A stretch of DNA of 64,000 bases from contig CAWGSF010000001.1 of NCBI GenBank assembly GCA_963825255.1, positions 124,001 to 188,000 of the forward strand. Reading direction: 5' to 3'. Under the pieces are notes generated by a model, which made no database searches, was not told the DNA's origin, and saw only the letters and a list, made by a program, of their open reading frames with translations. The position numbers were made by a program, and so were the translations under genes. This DNA comes from JAIBJN01 sp963825255 (GTDB taxonomy: Bacteria > Actinomycetota > Thermoleophilia > Gaiellales > Gaiellaceae). Shown here in pieces: positions 1-9,933 of the stretch (position 1 is the stretch's first letter; every line of letters starts with the position of its first letter).

Positions 1-2
1 GC

Positions 3-374
3 CTCCTGCTCTACTTCCTCGTCGGCCTCGCCGGGGCGCCGATCTACGCGGGCGGCGAGGGAGGCTGGGAGTGGGTGAAGGGCGCGACCGGCGGCTACCT
101 CGTCGGCTTCATCCTCGCCGCCGCGGTGACCGGCTGGCTCGCCGAGCGCCGCTGGGACCGGCGCTTCAACTCGGCGGTCGCGGCCATGCTGACGGGCAGC
201 GTCGTCATCTACGCGTGCGGCCTTCCCTGGCTCGCGCACATCGCGAACACGGGCCTCGAGGACACGCTCGAGCTCGGCCTCTACCCCTTCGTGGTCGGCG
301 ACCTGCTCAAGCTCTACCTCGCCGGGGCGCTGCTCCCCGGCGCCTGGCGGCTCGTCCAGCGCTTCCGCGGCTAG
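3..374 (+). CDS. bioY: Biotin transporter BioY, C-terminal part
   Basis: The reading frame is open from the window edge, so the start lies outside. BioY is the substrate-binding membrane (S) component of the ECF biotin transporter and captures biotin at the cytoplasmic membrane. The visible part carries the family's GATGGYLVGF signature followed by alternating hydrophobic helices and short polar loops, ending in RFRG. The match is to the conserved C-terminal two thirds of a protein of about 190 residues. The stop codon overlaps the stop of the convergent downstream gene by 4 bp, so there is no room for a terminator. Family assignment is good; substrate is inferred from the family only. Confidence 0.85.
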   Translation, partial: LLLYFLVGLAGAPIYAGGEGGWEWVKGATGGYLVGFILAAAVTGWLAERRWDRRFNSAVAAMLTGSVVIYACGLPWLAHIANTGLEDTLELGLYPFVVGDLLKLYLAGALLPGAWRLVQRFRG

Positions 375-1075
375 CCGGCCGACTGCGCGTCGGCGGTCGG
401 CTCGGCCGGCTTCTCGGCCTGCCGCCGCTCGTAGCCGCTGACGACGAGGCTCACGGCCTCCTCGGGGTCGTCGGTGACGGTCATGTTGTCCCAGTCCTCG
501 GGGGAGATCATCCCGTCGGCGAGCAGGCGCCCGCGGATCCACTCCACCAGGCCGCGCCAGTAGTCGGAGTCGAAGAGGACGACGGGGAAGTCCGTGATCT
601 TGCCCGTCTGGATGAGCGTCATCGCCTCGAAGAGCTCGTCGAGCGTGCCGAAGCCGCCCGGGAAGATGACGAAGCCCTCGGCCGCCTTCACGAACATCGT
701 CTTGCGGACGTAGAAGTGGTTGAAGACGAGGCCGACGTCGAGGTAGGGGTTCGAGCCCTGCTCGTGGGGAAGCACGATGTTGAAGCCGATCGAGAGCCCG
801 CCGCCCTCCTTCGCGCCCCGGTTCGCCGCCTCCATCACGCCCGGGCCTCCGCCGGTGACGACCACGAACCCCGCCTCGGCGAAGCGCCGGCCCACCTCGC
901 GGGCGGCGGCGTAGGCCGAGTGGTCATCGCGCACGCGCGCGGACCCGAAGATCGTCACCGCCGGCTTCGGCAGCTCGGCGACGGCGTCGAACCCGGTCAT
1001 GAACTCGTCGGCGATCCGCCGGACCTGCAGCCGCTGGCCGCCGTCGTCGCTTTCGAGGATGCGGCGGTCGTCCAT
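371..1075 (-). CDS. TIGR00730 / LOG-family Rossmann-fold protein
   Basis: A 234-residue protein of the LOG (lysine decarboxylase-like) family, whose characterised members are cytokinin-riboside 5'-monophosphate phosphoribohydrolases that release the base from nucleoside monophosphates. The nucleotide-binding glycine patch VVTGGGPGVMEAANRGA and the diagnostic PGGFGTLDELFEAMT motif with its catalytic Arg/Glu region are both present. I chose the ATG giving MDDRRILESDD because the longer open frame upstream is antisense or shadow of the protease gene. It starts 11 bp after the stop of the upstream site-2 protease, so the two are probably co-transcribed. The physiological substrate in bacteria is not settled. 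Confidence 0.88.
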   Translation of the reverse strand: MDDRRILESDDGGQRLQVRRIADEFMTGFDAVAELPKPAVTIFGSARVRDDHSAYAAAREVGRRFAEAGFVVVTGGGPGVMEAANRGAKEGGGLSIGFNIVLPHEQGSNPYLDVGLVFNHFYVRKTMFVKAAEGFVIFPGGFGTLDELFEAMTLIQTGKITDFPVVLFDSDYWRGLVEWIRGRLLADGMISPEDWDNMTVTDDPEEAVSLVVSGYERRQAEKPAEPTADAQSAG

Positions 1076-1086
1076 CGCGCCGCCGC

Positions 1087-1962
1087 TCAGAACGAGCGCT
1101 CGATGTGGGTCGCCGTCATGGCGACCGCGAGCAGCGCGGCGAGCCCGACGTACGTGACGCCGACGACGGCGCGCTGCCAGGGCGCGATCGAGTAGTACTC
1201 GGCCATCCCGGGCTCGTTCCGGGCGCGCCAGCGTTTCCAGACCTCCCACGCGCCGAGCGCGAGCACGAGGATCAGGATCGGGTTCGGGTAGAGGAAGGTG
1301 AGGCCCGCGAGGATGACGAGCCCGACCGCCCAGAGGGCGGGGTGGATGGCGGCCGCGGCGCGGCCGCCGTCGAGCGGCGAGACGGGCACGAGGTTGAAGA
1401 GGTTGAGGAAGAAGCCGGTGAAGGCGAGCGCCACGAGGATGTCGGAGTCGAGCGCCTCGCCCGCGATCCAGACGGCGAGCGCGCCGAGGCTGCCGAGGAT
1501 CGGCCCGGCGAGCGCGACCCTGGCCTCCCGCCAGACGTCGTGCGGCATCTGCTTCATGCCGACGACCGCGCCGACGAACGGGATGAAGAGCGGCGCCGAC
1601 GCCGGGATGCCCTGGCGGCGGAGCTCGATGACGTGCCCCAGCTCGTGCACGAAGATGAGCAGCACGAACCCGACCGCGAAGCGCCAGCCCCAGATCCAGG
1701 CGTAGGCCGCGATCGAGACGAGCATCGTCGAGGACGTTGCGAAGAGCTTGAACTTGAAGAGCGCGAGGAGGGCCGTCTTGAACTTGAGGAGCAGGACTCC
1801 GACCGCGACGATCGGCACCCACAGCTTCTTGCCCAGCTCGCGCAGGCGGCCCTGCGGGTGGATCGGCTCGTAGTCCCGCGCCGGATAGTCGTCCCCGACG
1901 TCCACCGGGTCGAGCTCGTAGCGGGGGGCCTCGGGATCCTGCTGGGGCGTGAGACTGCTCAC
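1087..1962 (-). CDS. Site-2 protease family (M50) membrane metalloprotease
   Basis: A 291-residue polytopic membrane protein with the zinc motif HELGH (in VHELGHVIELRRQG) and the distal NLVPVSPLDGGRA motif that supplies the third ligand in M50 intramembrane proteases. An acidic, proline-rich cytosolic N-terminus of about 60 residues is followed by several hydrophobic helices. The GTG start (V-S-S-L-T-P-Q-Q) is preferred: the open frame runs further upstream, but that part is low-complexity and does not look coding. Such enzymes cut membrane-bound regulators or clear signal-peptide remnants. Nothing in the neighbourhood names the substrate. The gene likely leads an operon with the LOG-family gene. 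Confidence 0.85.
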   Translation of the reverse strand: MSSLTPQQDPEAPRYELDPVDVGDDYPARDYEPIHPQGRLRELGKKLWVPIVAVGVLLLKFKTALLALFKFKLFATSSTMLVSIAAYAWIWGWRFAVGFVLLIFVHELGHVIELRRQGIPASAPLFIPFVGAVVGMKQMPHDVWREARVALAGPILGSLGALAVWIAGEALDSDILVALAFTGFFLNLFNLVPVSPLDGGRAAAAIHPALWAVGLVILAGLTFLYPNPILILVLALGAWEVWKRWRARNEPGMAEYYSIAPWQRAVVGVTYVGLAALLAVAMTATHIERSF

Positions 1963-2102
1963 CGACTCATCGTAGCCGCCTCCTGGAAACTCGCCGTTCG
2001 GGGGATGCGCGCCGTCCGGGCGATGGGATTTGATCACCTGGGCCGCGGATCGCCGATCGGTCGGTCCGTGCAGCGGGTGGAAGCCAGGCTGACAGGAGCA
2101 GG

Positions 2103-2698
2103 ATGCGCAGGGAACGCAGGTGGAAGCTCGTCGCGCTGCTCGCGGTGGGCATGACTGGTCGGGATCGTCATGACGGCCACGCCGGTCGGTGCGCACGTCG
2201 TCCGGCTGGGGTCACAACTGGAACAAGCACGTCAAGCCGAAGGTCAACAAGCTCGTCGGGCGCGCAGGCCGTCTCGCAGACGAGCGGGGTCGCGGTGACA
2301 CCGTCCTTCTCAACGATCACCGACGTCGACGTCAACGTACCGAAGCAGGGCTTCGTCCTCGTCACCGGCACGGCACGCGTCGACTTCGGGACGACCTGTC
2401 CGTGCGAGGCGGGCATGAGGCTCTTCGACGGCAACGAACGCCTCGTTCGTCTACCGGCTGCACAGGGACGCGACCGGGGACTCGACCACGCGGCGTGCCG
2501 GTCGAGCTTCGTCTTCCCGGCGACGAAGGGGACGCATCACGTACAGCGTCCAGCTCGACACGCGCAACGCGGCAACCTCGCGGGCGCGACTTCCGATGCG
2601 CACGATCACGGCGCTCTACGTGCCCTACGACGGGGCAGGGAAGATCGGCGTCAGCGCGCGGCCGGTGACCGCGCGGGCGCAGCGTCGGCGGCTAGCCC
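2103..2698 (+). pseudogene. Small secreted protein, broken by several frameshifts
   Basis: An N-terminal signal-peptide-like stretch (MRRERRWKLVALLAV) starts in one frame. The motif HNWNKHVKPKVNKLV then follows in a second frame, the conserved-looking FVLVTGTARVDFGTTCPCEAG returns in the first, and ITYSVQLDTRNAAT plus MRTITALYVPYDG appear in a third. Together they describe a secreted beta-rich protein of about 190 residues like the uncharacterised exported proteins of Thermoleophilia. At least three shifts are needed, so either the gene is dead or this stretch is poorly sequenced. I do not know a function. A strong hairpin follows the end. Confidence 0.5.
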
Positions 2699-2718
2699 GA
2701 CCAGACTCGAACGCACGA

Positions 2719-2750
2719 GATCGGCGGGGGCCTCGGGGCCCCCGCCGATC
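2719..2750. terminator. Bidirectional hairpin terminator
   Basis: A 16-bp near-perfect inverted repeat with arms starting GATCGGCGGGGGC and one G-T pair near the centre. It sits between the end of the frameshifted plus-strand gene and the stop of the minus-strand moaD-moaE gene, four bases away. There is no long T-run, which is common in GC-rich genomes. Confidence 0.6.
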
Positions 2751-2753
2751 GTC

Positions 2754-3392
2754 TCACGACCCGCGGCCGATCCACTCCTCGCCGCCCTCGTAGACCTCCT
2801 TCTTCCAGAGGGGGACGTCGACCTTGAGCGTGTCGATCGCGTCCTTGCAGGCGGCGAGGGCGTGGTCGCGGTGGGGCGCGGAGACGGCGATGGCGACGCT
2901 CGTCTCGCCGATCCCCACGCGGCCGACGCGGTGGATCATGGCGACGCGGCAGAGGTCGTAGCGCTCCTCCAGGCCGCCGGCGATCTCCTCCATGACCTTC
3001 TCGGCCATGCCCTCGTAGGCCTCGTACTCGAGGTGGAGGACGGTGCGCCCGCGCGAGTGGATCCGCGTCGTGCCGAGGAAGGTGGCGATCGCCCCGGCCC
3101 GCTCGTCAGCCACCTCCGCGAGAAGGGCGTCGAGAGCGATCGGGTCGTCCGTGAGGCGGAAGCCGCCGCCCGACACCGGCGGGATGAGCGCCACCTCGTC
3201 GCCGTCGGCGAGCGCACGGCCCGCGTCGGCGTAGTCCTTGTTGACGGCGTAGAGGAGCCCCTCCGGCTCTTCGCCCAGGTCGAGCGGCGCCCAGACGTCG
3301 GCGACGCGGGCCCCCGGTGGCAGCTCGAGCTCCCGCTCGCCGCCGCCGGCCCGCTCCCGGAGGCCGGCGAAGAGCCTGACGGTGACCCGCAT
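2754..3392 (-). CDS. moaX: MoaD-MoaE fusion, molybdopterin synthase (MoaX type)
   Basis: A 212-residue fusion of both molybdopterin synthase subunits. Residues 1-76 are MoaD-like (ubiquitin fold, MRVTVRLFAGLRERAG, ending VALIPPVSGGG) and residues 80-212 are MoaE-like (GAIATFLGTTR, EYEAYEGMAEKVM, HRVGRVGIGETSV, and the Lys-containing PLWKKEVYEGG). The enzyme inserts two sulfurs into precursor Z to make molybdopterin. In free MoaD the C-terminal Gly-Gly carries the thiocarboxylate; here it is internal, as in mycobacterial MoaX, which is known to need cleavage after the glycine. The gene stands alone without other moa genes in the window. It lies 10 bp downstream of the frameshifted membrane-protein gene. 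Confidence 0.92.
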   Translation of the reverse strand: MRVTVRLFAGLRERAGGGERELELPPGARVADVWAPLDLGEEPEGLLYAVNKDYADAGRALADGDEVALIPPVSGGGFRLTDDPIALDALLAEVADERAGAIATFLGTTRIHSRGRTVLHLEYEAYEGMAEKVMEEIAGGLEERYDLCRVAMIHRVGRVGIGETSVAIAVSAPHRDHALAACKDAIDTLKVDVPLWKKEVYEGGEEWIGRGS

Positions 3393-3402
3393 CGCGAGAG
3401 CC

Positions 3403-4350
3403 CTACTTCGCCTGCTCGTCGGCCATCCCGGTGACCCGCCGGACGACGCCGAGCACGAACGGCTCCGAGAAGCCCGCGACGAAGGAGACGGCGCCGATCG
3501 TCGCCCAGTCGAGGGTCGAGTCGCCGATCTGGATCAGCCCGCTCTCGAGGATGAGGAGCACGAACAGGGCCGCGGCGGCGCCGAGGAGCGGCTGCACGAC
3601 CATCACGGGCTCGAACTCGCGGAGCGCGTTGATGTGGTCGATCTGGTCGCGGAGCTTGTACGTGCCGCTCATCGTCGCGCCGACCGCCCCGGCGGCTCCG
3701 GAGAGGAGGATCTCGCGCCAGTTCGACCCGGGCTCGGTGAGAGCGATCGCGGCGGCGAAGACGGCGACGAGCACGCCGAGGACGGGCGCCAGGTAGAGGA
3801 GAAGTTCCGCTTCATCTGCACCCGCGCGCGGTAGAGCGAGTAGAGGACGAGGCGGGAGCGGTAGAGCGCCGCGAGACGGCGCCGTACCTCCTCCAGGTCG
3901 CGGCTCTCCACCTGCTCTCCCTTGAGGAAGGCCTCTGACGCTTTCGGGCGCCGGTCGCCGTAGAGCGTCTTCCACGTGACCGCGGTCGTCCCCGCGTCGA
4001 CGCGCGCGTGCTCGACCTCGAGGAGCGTGCAGAGGTACTCGGCGTCCCCGACCTCGATCAGGAGCTGGTCCCAGCGGTCGGTGACTCGAGGGCGATGTCG
4101 AGGCCGTCGATCTTCGCCGGCTGGATGGCGAGAAGGTCGTTGAGGCGCCCGGCCTGGTGCTCGTCGAAGGCGCCGTTCTCGTACAGCCGGCGCGCGGCCG
4201 TGGTCGAGGCGTAGATGCGGCCGAGGAGCTTGCGGAGCTCCGGGTCGCCCTCGACGCCCTCCTGAGCTGCCACGACGCGCCCCGAAAGCGCTCGGCGACG
4301 GCCTCGGCGTACTCCTCGAACCCGGGCTCGGGCTTCGCGGCGGTCTCCAC
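3403..4350 (-). CDS. Uncharacterised membrane protein (frameshifted)
   Basis: I do not recognise the family. A soluble N-terminal half (GFEEYAEAVAERFRGAS, then LRKLLGRIYASTTAARRLYENGAFDEHQ, then DLEEVRRRLAALYRSRLVLYS) is split over three frames. The C-terminal half (LLLYLAPVLGVLVAVFAAAI, AGAAGAVGATMSGTYKLRD, LLGAAAALFVLLILESG, IGAVSFVAGFSEPFVLG) holds four hydrophobic helices in one frame. At least two single-base shifts, near 3.8 and 4.1 kb, separate the pieces, yet each piece looks conserved, so sequencing error is more likely than decay. The probable start is the GTG at 4350; the ATG at 4374 would overlap the divergent mutase start codon. Confidence 0.55.
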   Translation of the reverse strand: METAAKPEPGFEEYAEAVAERFRGASWQLRRASRATRSSASSSAASTPRPRPRAGCTRTAPSTSTRPGASTTFSPSSRRRSTASTSPSSHRPLGPAPDRGRGRRVPLHAPRGRARARRRGDDRGHVEDALRRPAPESVRGLPQGRAGGEPRPGGGTAPSRGALPLPPRPLLALPRAGADEAELLLYLAPVLGVLVAVFAAAIALTEPGSNWREILLSGAAGAVGATMSGTYKLRDQIDHINALREFEPVMVVQPLLGAAAALFVLLILESGLIQIGDSTLDWATIGAVSFVAGFSEPFVLGVVRRVTGMADEQAK

Positions 4351-4372
4351 GCTCGTAGCGTAGATTGACTCC

Positions 4373-5956
4373 ATGGCCACCGCCGAGGAGCGCCGCGAGA
4401 CCGATTCCGGCATCGAGGTCAAGCCCGTGTACACGGAGGCGGATGTCGCCGGCCCGCCGCCCGAGCCTCCGGGCGAGTTTCCCTTCACCCGCGGCCCCTA
4501 CCGGGACATGTACCGGGGCAGGCCCTGGACCATGCGCCAGTACGCCGGCTTCGCCTCCGCCGAGGAGACGAACGCGCGGTTCCGCTACCTCCTCGGCCAG
4601 GGGCAGACGGGGCTCTCGGTCGCATTCGACCTGCCGACACAGCTCGGCTACGACTCCGACGATCCCCGAGCGGCGGGCGAGGTCGGGCGCACCGGGGTGG
4701 CGATCGACTCGCTCGCGGACATGGAGATCCTCTTCGACTCGATCCCGCTCGGCGAGGTGTCGACCTCGATGACGATCAACGCCCCGGCCGCGATCCTGCT
4801 CCTCCTGTACGAGCTCGTCGCCGAGAAGCAGGGCGTGGCGGGCGCCGCGCTGCGCGGCACGGTGCAGAACGACATCCTCAAGGAGTACGTCGCGCGCGGG
4901 AACTACATCTTCCCGCCGCGGCCGTCGATGCGGATCACGACGGACGTCTTCGCGTACTGCCGCGAACGGCTGCCGCGCTGGAACACGATCTCGATCTCCG
5001 GCTACCACATCCGCGAGGCGGGAGCGAATGCCGCCCAGGAGCTCGCGTTCACGCTCGCCCACGGGATCGCCTACTGCGAGGCTGCGGTCGCTGCCGGGCT
5101 CTCGCCGGACGAGTTCGGCGAGCGCCTGTCGTTCTTCTTCAACGCGCACAACCACTTCTTCCAGGAGGTGGCGAAGTTCCGGGCGGCGCGGCGGCTCTGG
5201 GCGGGGATCATGCGCGACCGCTTCGGCGCCACGAACCCGCGGGCACAGGCGCTCCGGTTCCACGCGCAGACCGGTGGCTCCACCCTGACCGCGCAGCAGC
5301 CGGAGAACAACATCGTGCGGGTGGCCGTTCAGGCGCTCTCGGCCGTCTGCGGCGGCGCCCAGTCCATCCACACGAACGCCTACGACGAGGCGCTCGCGCT
5401 GCCGACTGAGCGGTCGGCCCGGATCGCGCTCAGGACGCAGCAGATCCTCCGGCACGAGGCGGGCGGGACGGACACCGCCGACCCGCTCGGCGGCTCGTAC
5501 TTCCTCGAGGAGCTCACCCGGGAGCTGGAGGAGCGCGCCGTCGAGCTGATCGGCCGGATCGACGAGCTCGGCGGGGCGGTCGCGGCGATCGAGCAGGGGT
5601 TCACGCAGCGGGAGGTCGAGGAGGCTGCGTACACGTTCGAGCGCCAGGTGGAGACCGGGGAGCGGGTCGTTGTCGGCGTCAACCGCTACGTCGAGGACGA
5701 CGCCGAGGAGGTGGAGCTCCACCGGCTCGACCCGGAGGCGGAGCGGCGCCAGGTGGAGCGAACCCGGAGGGTGCGCGCCGAGCGGGACGCGGCCGGCGCG
5801 GAGGCTGCGGTGGGCCGGGTGCGGGAGGTCGCCCGGGGCGGGGAGAACCTGCTTCCGGCGATGCGCGAGGCGCTGGCGGCGCACTGCACGGTCGGCGAGA
5901 TCTGCAACACGCTCAGAGAGGAGCTGGGCACGTACGACGCCCACCTCGCGCCGTGA
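4373..5956 (+). CDS. Methylmalonyl-CoA mutase large-subunit catalytic domain
   Basis: A 527-residue coenzyme-B12-dependent acyl-CoA mutase chain that holds only the TIM-barrel substrate domain. The cobalamin-binding small subunit must be encoded elsewhere. Motifs PWTMRQYAGFASAEETN, TGLSVAFDLPTQLGYDSD, SISGYHIREAGA and TGGSTLTAQQPENNIVR are intact. Aligning to the Propionibacterium enzyme, Tyr57, Arg175 and His212 fall on Tyr89, Arg207 and His244, which hold the succinyl/methylmalonyl carboxylate. Isobutyryl-CoA mutases have Phe and Gln at the first two sites. This favours methylmalonyl-CoA and thus the propionate-to-succinyl-CoA route, in keeping with the carboxylase genes nearby. Its stop overlaps the next gene's GTG. 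Confidence 0.9.
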   Translation: MATAEERRETDSGIEVKPVYTEADVAGPPPEPPGEFPFTRGPYRDMYRGRPWTMRQYAGFASAEETNARFRYLLGQGQTGLSVAFDLPTQLGYDSDDPRAAGEVGRTGVAIDSLADMEILFDSIPLGEVSTSMTINAPAAILLLLYELVAEKQGVAGAALRGTVQNDILKEYVARGNYIFPPRPSMRITTDVFAYCRERLPRWNTISISGYHIREAGANAAQELAFTLAHGIAYCEAAVAAGLSPDEFGERLSFFFNAHNHFFQEVAKFRAARRLWAGIMRDRFGATNPRAQALRFHAQTGGSTLTAQQPENNIVRVAVQALSAVCGGAQSIHTNAYDEALALPTERSARIALRTQQILRHEAGGTDTADPLGGSYFLEELTRELEERAVELIGRIDELGGAVAAIEQGFTQREVEEAAYTFERQVETGERVVVGVNRYVEDDAEEVELHRLDPEAERRQVERTRRVRAERDAAGAEAAVGRVREVARGGENLLPAMREALAAHCTVGEICNTLREELGTYDAHLAP

Positions 5957-6453
5957 GGCTCGAGGACGGCGACATCGCCCTGCGTCCTCTCGGCCCGGAG
6001 GACGTGCCGGCCCTCGTCGAGGCCTGCCGGGACCCGGAGATCCCGCGCCGGACGAGCGTCCCCGCGGGGCTCACGGCGGCCCAGGCGCGCGAGTTCGTCG
6101 CCGGCGCCAAGGACGTCTACGCGATCGTCGACGCGGAGACCGGCGAGCTGCTCGGCACGATCGGCTTCAATCTCCTGGAGTACGCGCGCGGCAACTTCGG
6201 CTACTGGGTCAGGAGGGAGGCGCGGGGGCGCGGCGTCGCCACGCGGGCGCTCGTGCTCCTCACGCGCTGGGCGGCGAGGGAGCGCGGGCTCGGCCGGCTC
6301 CAGCTGATCGTCGAGCCGGACAACCTCGCCTCGATTCGGGTCGCGGAGCGAGCCGGGTTCAGGCGCGAGGGCCGTCTGCGCTCGTACATCGAGCTCAAGG
6401 GCGCCCGCCGCGACGTCTACATGTACTCGCTGCTCCCCGAGGATCTTCTCTAG
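5953..6453 (+). CDS. GNAT N-acetyltransferase, RimJ/RimL type
   Basis: A 166-residue GNAT protein. The acetyl-CoA-binding motif A reads ARGRGVATRALVLL, preceded by the RimJ-type strand GNFGYWVRREARG and followed by VEPDNLASIRVAERAGFRREG, typical of enzymes that acetylate protein N-termini or small amines. Start is the GTG at 5953, which overlaps the mutase stop (GTGA), so the two are translationally coupled. The substrate cannot be read from the sequence. It might act on the mutase or on a small metabolite of the same pathway, but that is only a guess from the overlap. Confidence 0.85.
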   Translation: MRLEDGDIALRPLGPEDVPALVEACRDPEIPRRTSVPAGLTAAQAREFVAGAKDVYAIVDAETGELLGTIGFNLLEYARGNFGYWVRREARGRGVATRALVLLTRWAARERGLGRLQLIVEPDNLASIRVAERAGFRREGRLRSYIELKGARRDVYMYSLLPEDLL

Positions 6454-6454
6454 C

Positions 6455-6469
6455 CCGGGGCCACCCCGG
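6455..6469 (+). terminator. Short GC hairpin after the GNAT gene
   Basis: Inverted repeat CCGGGG-cca-CCCCGG lies two bases after the stop of the acetyltransferase gene. No T-run follows. The rest of the 108-bp gap to the carboxylase gene contains a GCGCGCGAG direct repeat and presumably its promoter, but I see no clear -35/-10 pair. Confidence 0.35.
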
Positions 6470-6561
6470 ACCACCACCCGCCTTCGAGCGTAGCGGGGAA
6501 GGGCGCGCGAGTGGCGCGCGAGAGGTGCCGACTCCGTGCCAACCCGAAGTAAGCTCCGCGC

Positions 6562-8133
<1,572 letters not shown>

Positions 8134-8136
8134 GGC

Positions 8137-9933
8137 TCACGGCTCCACCCACTCGAGATCCCTGGCCGCGAGCGGCAAGGTCGCGACGTGGCGCCGGCTC
8201 GGCAAGACGAACAGCACCTGGTTGGGCGTCGCCACGGCCGCGGTCTCCCCGCCCGGCTTCCAGGCGACGGCCCGTCCGTTCGGGATCGTGAAAACCACCC
8301 GCCCGCCGGCGTCGACGAAGACGACGCCCCTCTCGGTCCGGGCGGCGACCATCGTCGCGCCGGCTCGCAGCCCCTCGATCACCCTCGCACCGAGCGACGG
8401 CGTCGAGAGGAGGCTGTCGGTCGTCATGAGCGCGACGGTCGCGCGGTCGCCTGACCGCACGACGGCCCAGAAGAGCTCGTCGTCGAGCCAGACGACCTCC
8501 TCGAGCGCAGAGGGGCGGCCGAAGAGCCCGCTGAGCGTCTGTCGCGACAGCAAGCGTTGTTGCAGCAGGCCCGAGCCTCTGAGAAAGAGCGCGCCGTTGC
8601 GGATGAACGTCAGCCGTCCGTCCGGCGTCCACGCCGGGGCGCACCCGCGAAAGGTGTAGGAGATCTCGTTCTCCCTGACCGTCGTCAGCTCCCCTCCATG
8701 GGCGCAGATGGCCGTCCGGCGGCCGCCACTCGGCTCCGAAGCGGTGCCCTCGTCGACGACGACGCCGTCCTCGTCGACCGTGAAACGACAGGAGTTCGGG
8801 AGGCCCGGCGGGCTCTCGGCCCACTCGAGAGCTGGAAGCTCGATCGCGCGGAGGGTGCAGCCGCCGCTGTCCGGGAGCGTGACGAAGAGCAGGCCCTCGC
8901 CGAGACCGGCGACCACGTCGCGGGCACCGGAGTCCGGCGCGAGGGACGACGGCCCGGATGACGCGCGCCAGGCGAGGTCGTGGGCGACGAGCGGCAGCCG
9001 TCGCTCCACCGACTGCTCGCCGGCGCGGAAGATCACGGTCTCCCGCTCCGTCGCCGCGGCCGCCCACTGGTCGTCTGCCGACCAGGCAATCGCCCGGTAG
9101 CCGGTCAGGAGCGGTGCCGGAAGCGCGTCCCCCCGCCGGTTCAGGAGAAGGAAAGCGTCGCCGCTCCGGACGGCGATGAAGTCGCCCCCGGGGCTGGGGC
9201 GCAGCCCGGACAACCACGCGCCGTCCTCGAAGTGCATGCCGACGAGCCGGCGCCCCTCGAAGATCGCCAGCAGCGTCTGGCGCGGGCCCGAGATGGCCCC
9301 TTCGAGGATGACGACGCTGTGCTCGTCGTCGAGCCACGCGAGCTCCCTGACCGTGACCGGGAGGACGTGGCCGTGGTCGGGAACGTCGGGGTGGGCGCGC
9401 ACGGCCTCCGCAAGGTCGTCCTGCGAGAGGAGCACCCGGCCGCTCGGCCACTCGCGCACCGTCCCGTCGGCGACGTACGTCAGCCTCGCGTCGGGTCGCC
9501 AGGCGGCCGCGGTGCCGGCGACACGCTCTCCGAAGGGCTCGTTGTCGGAGGTGACGAGGATCCAGCCCTTGTCCACCCGGAAAAGGAAGTCGCCGACGGG
9601 GTCCCACCCGCTCGGGGGCTCGCTCACGCTGGTCGCGTCTGGCGAGAGGACGAACCGGCATGCGTGCCACCCCGGTGCGTCGATCTGCTCGAGGCTCGGC
9701 AGGCGGACGGCTCGGAGCGTGCAGTCCTCGTCGGTGTGGTAGAGGATGCCGGCGGGCACGCCGCCCACGACAGGGCGGCCGCCGGAGCGGGCTTCCGTCG
9801 ACGCCGTCGATGTCCCGGCCGGGGGCTCCGAGGCGGCGGTGGGCTCGGCGCCGCCGCGGAGCGCGTCGACGATCGCCGCGACCCCGATGACCGCTACGGC
9901 GATTCCGACGAGCCAGGTTCCCCGCCCGCCCAT
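8137..9933 (-). CDS. Membrane-anchored duplicated beta-propeller protein
   Basis: A 598-residue protein with one N-terminal transmembrane helix (WLVGIAVAVIGVAAIVDAL), an Ala/Thr/Ser-rich linker, and two related extracellular halves. The repeat is visible as DCTLRAVRLPSLE near residue 70 and GCTLRAIELPALEW near residue 357. Each is followed by a Cys-Arg-Phe-(T/V) strand and by WD40/TolB-like blades such as AWRPDARLTYVADG and AWTPDGRLTFIRNG. Each half carries conserved cysteines that could form disulfides outside the cell. No enzyme motif is seen, so it is probably a binding or scaffolding propeller. Its start overlaps the DUF5317 gene by 40 bp, so it belongs to the same transcript. Confidence 0.65.
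   Translation of the reverse strand: MGGRGTWLVGIAVAVIGVAAIVDALRGGAEPTAASEPPAGTSTASTEARSGGRPVVGGVPAGILYHTDEDCTLRAVRLPSLEQIDAPGWHACRFVLSPDATSVSEPPSGWDPVGDFLFRVDKGWILVTSDNEPFGERVAGTAAAWRPDARLTYVADGTVREWPSGRVLLSQDDLAEAVRAHPDVPDHGHVLPVTVRELAWLDDEHSVVILEGAISGPRQTLLAIFEGRRLVGMHFEDGAWLSGLRPSPGGDFIAVRSGDAFLLLNRRGDALPAPLLTGYRAIAWSADDQWAAAATERETVIFRAGEQSVERRLPLVAHDLAWRASSGPSSLAPDSGARDVVAGLGEGLLFVTLPDSGGCTLRAIELPALEWAESPPGLPNSCRFTVDEDGVVVDEGTASEPSGGRRTAICAHGGELTTVRENEISYTFRGCAPAWTPDGRLTFIRNGALFLRGSGLLQQRLLSRQTLSGLFGRPSALEEVVWLDDELFWAVVRSGDRATVALMTTDSLLSTPSLGARVIEGLRAGATMVAARTERGVVFVDAGGRVVFTIPNGRAVAWKPGGETAAVATPNQVLFVLPSRRHVATLPLAARDLEWVEP

Noticed and set aside
4058..5944. 628-codon minus-strand frame opposite the mutase gene
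   Set aside because: Shadow of a GC-rich gene; only the last 80 codons belong to the frameshifted membrane protein.
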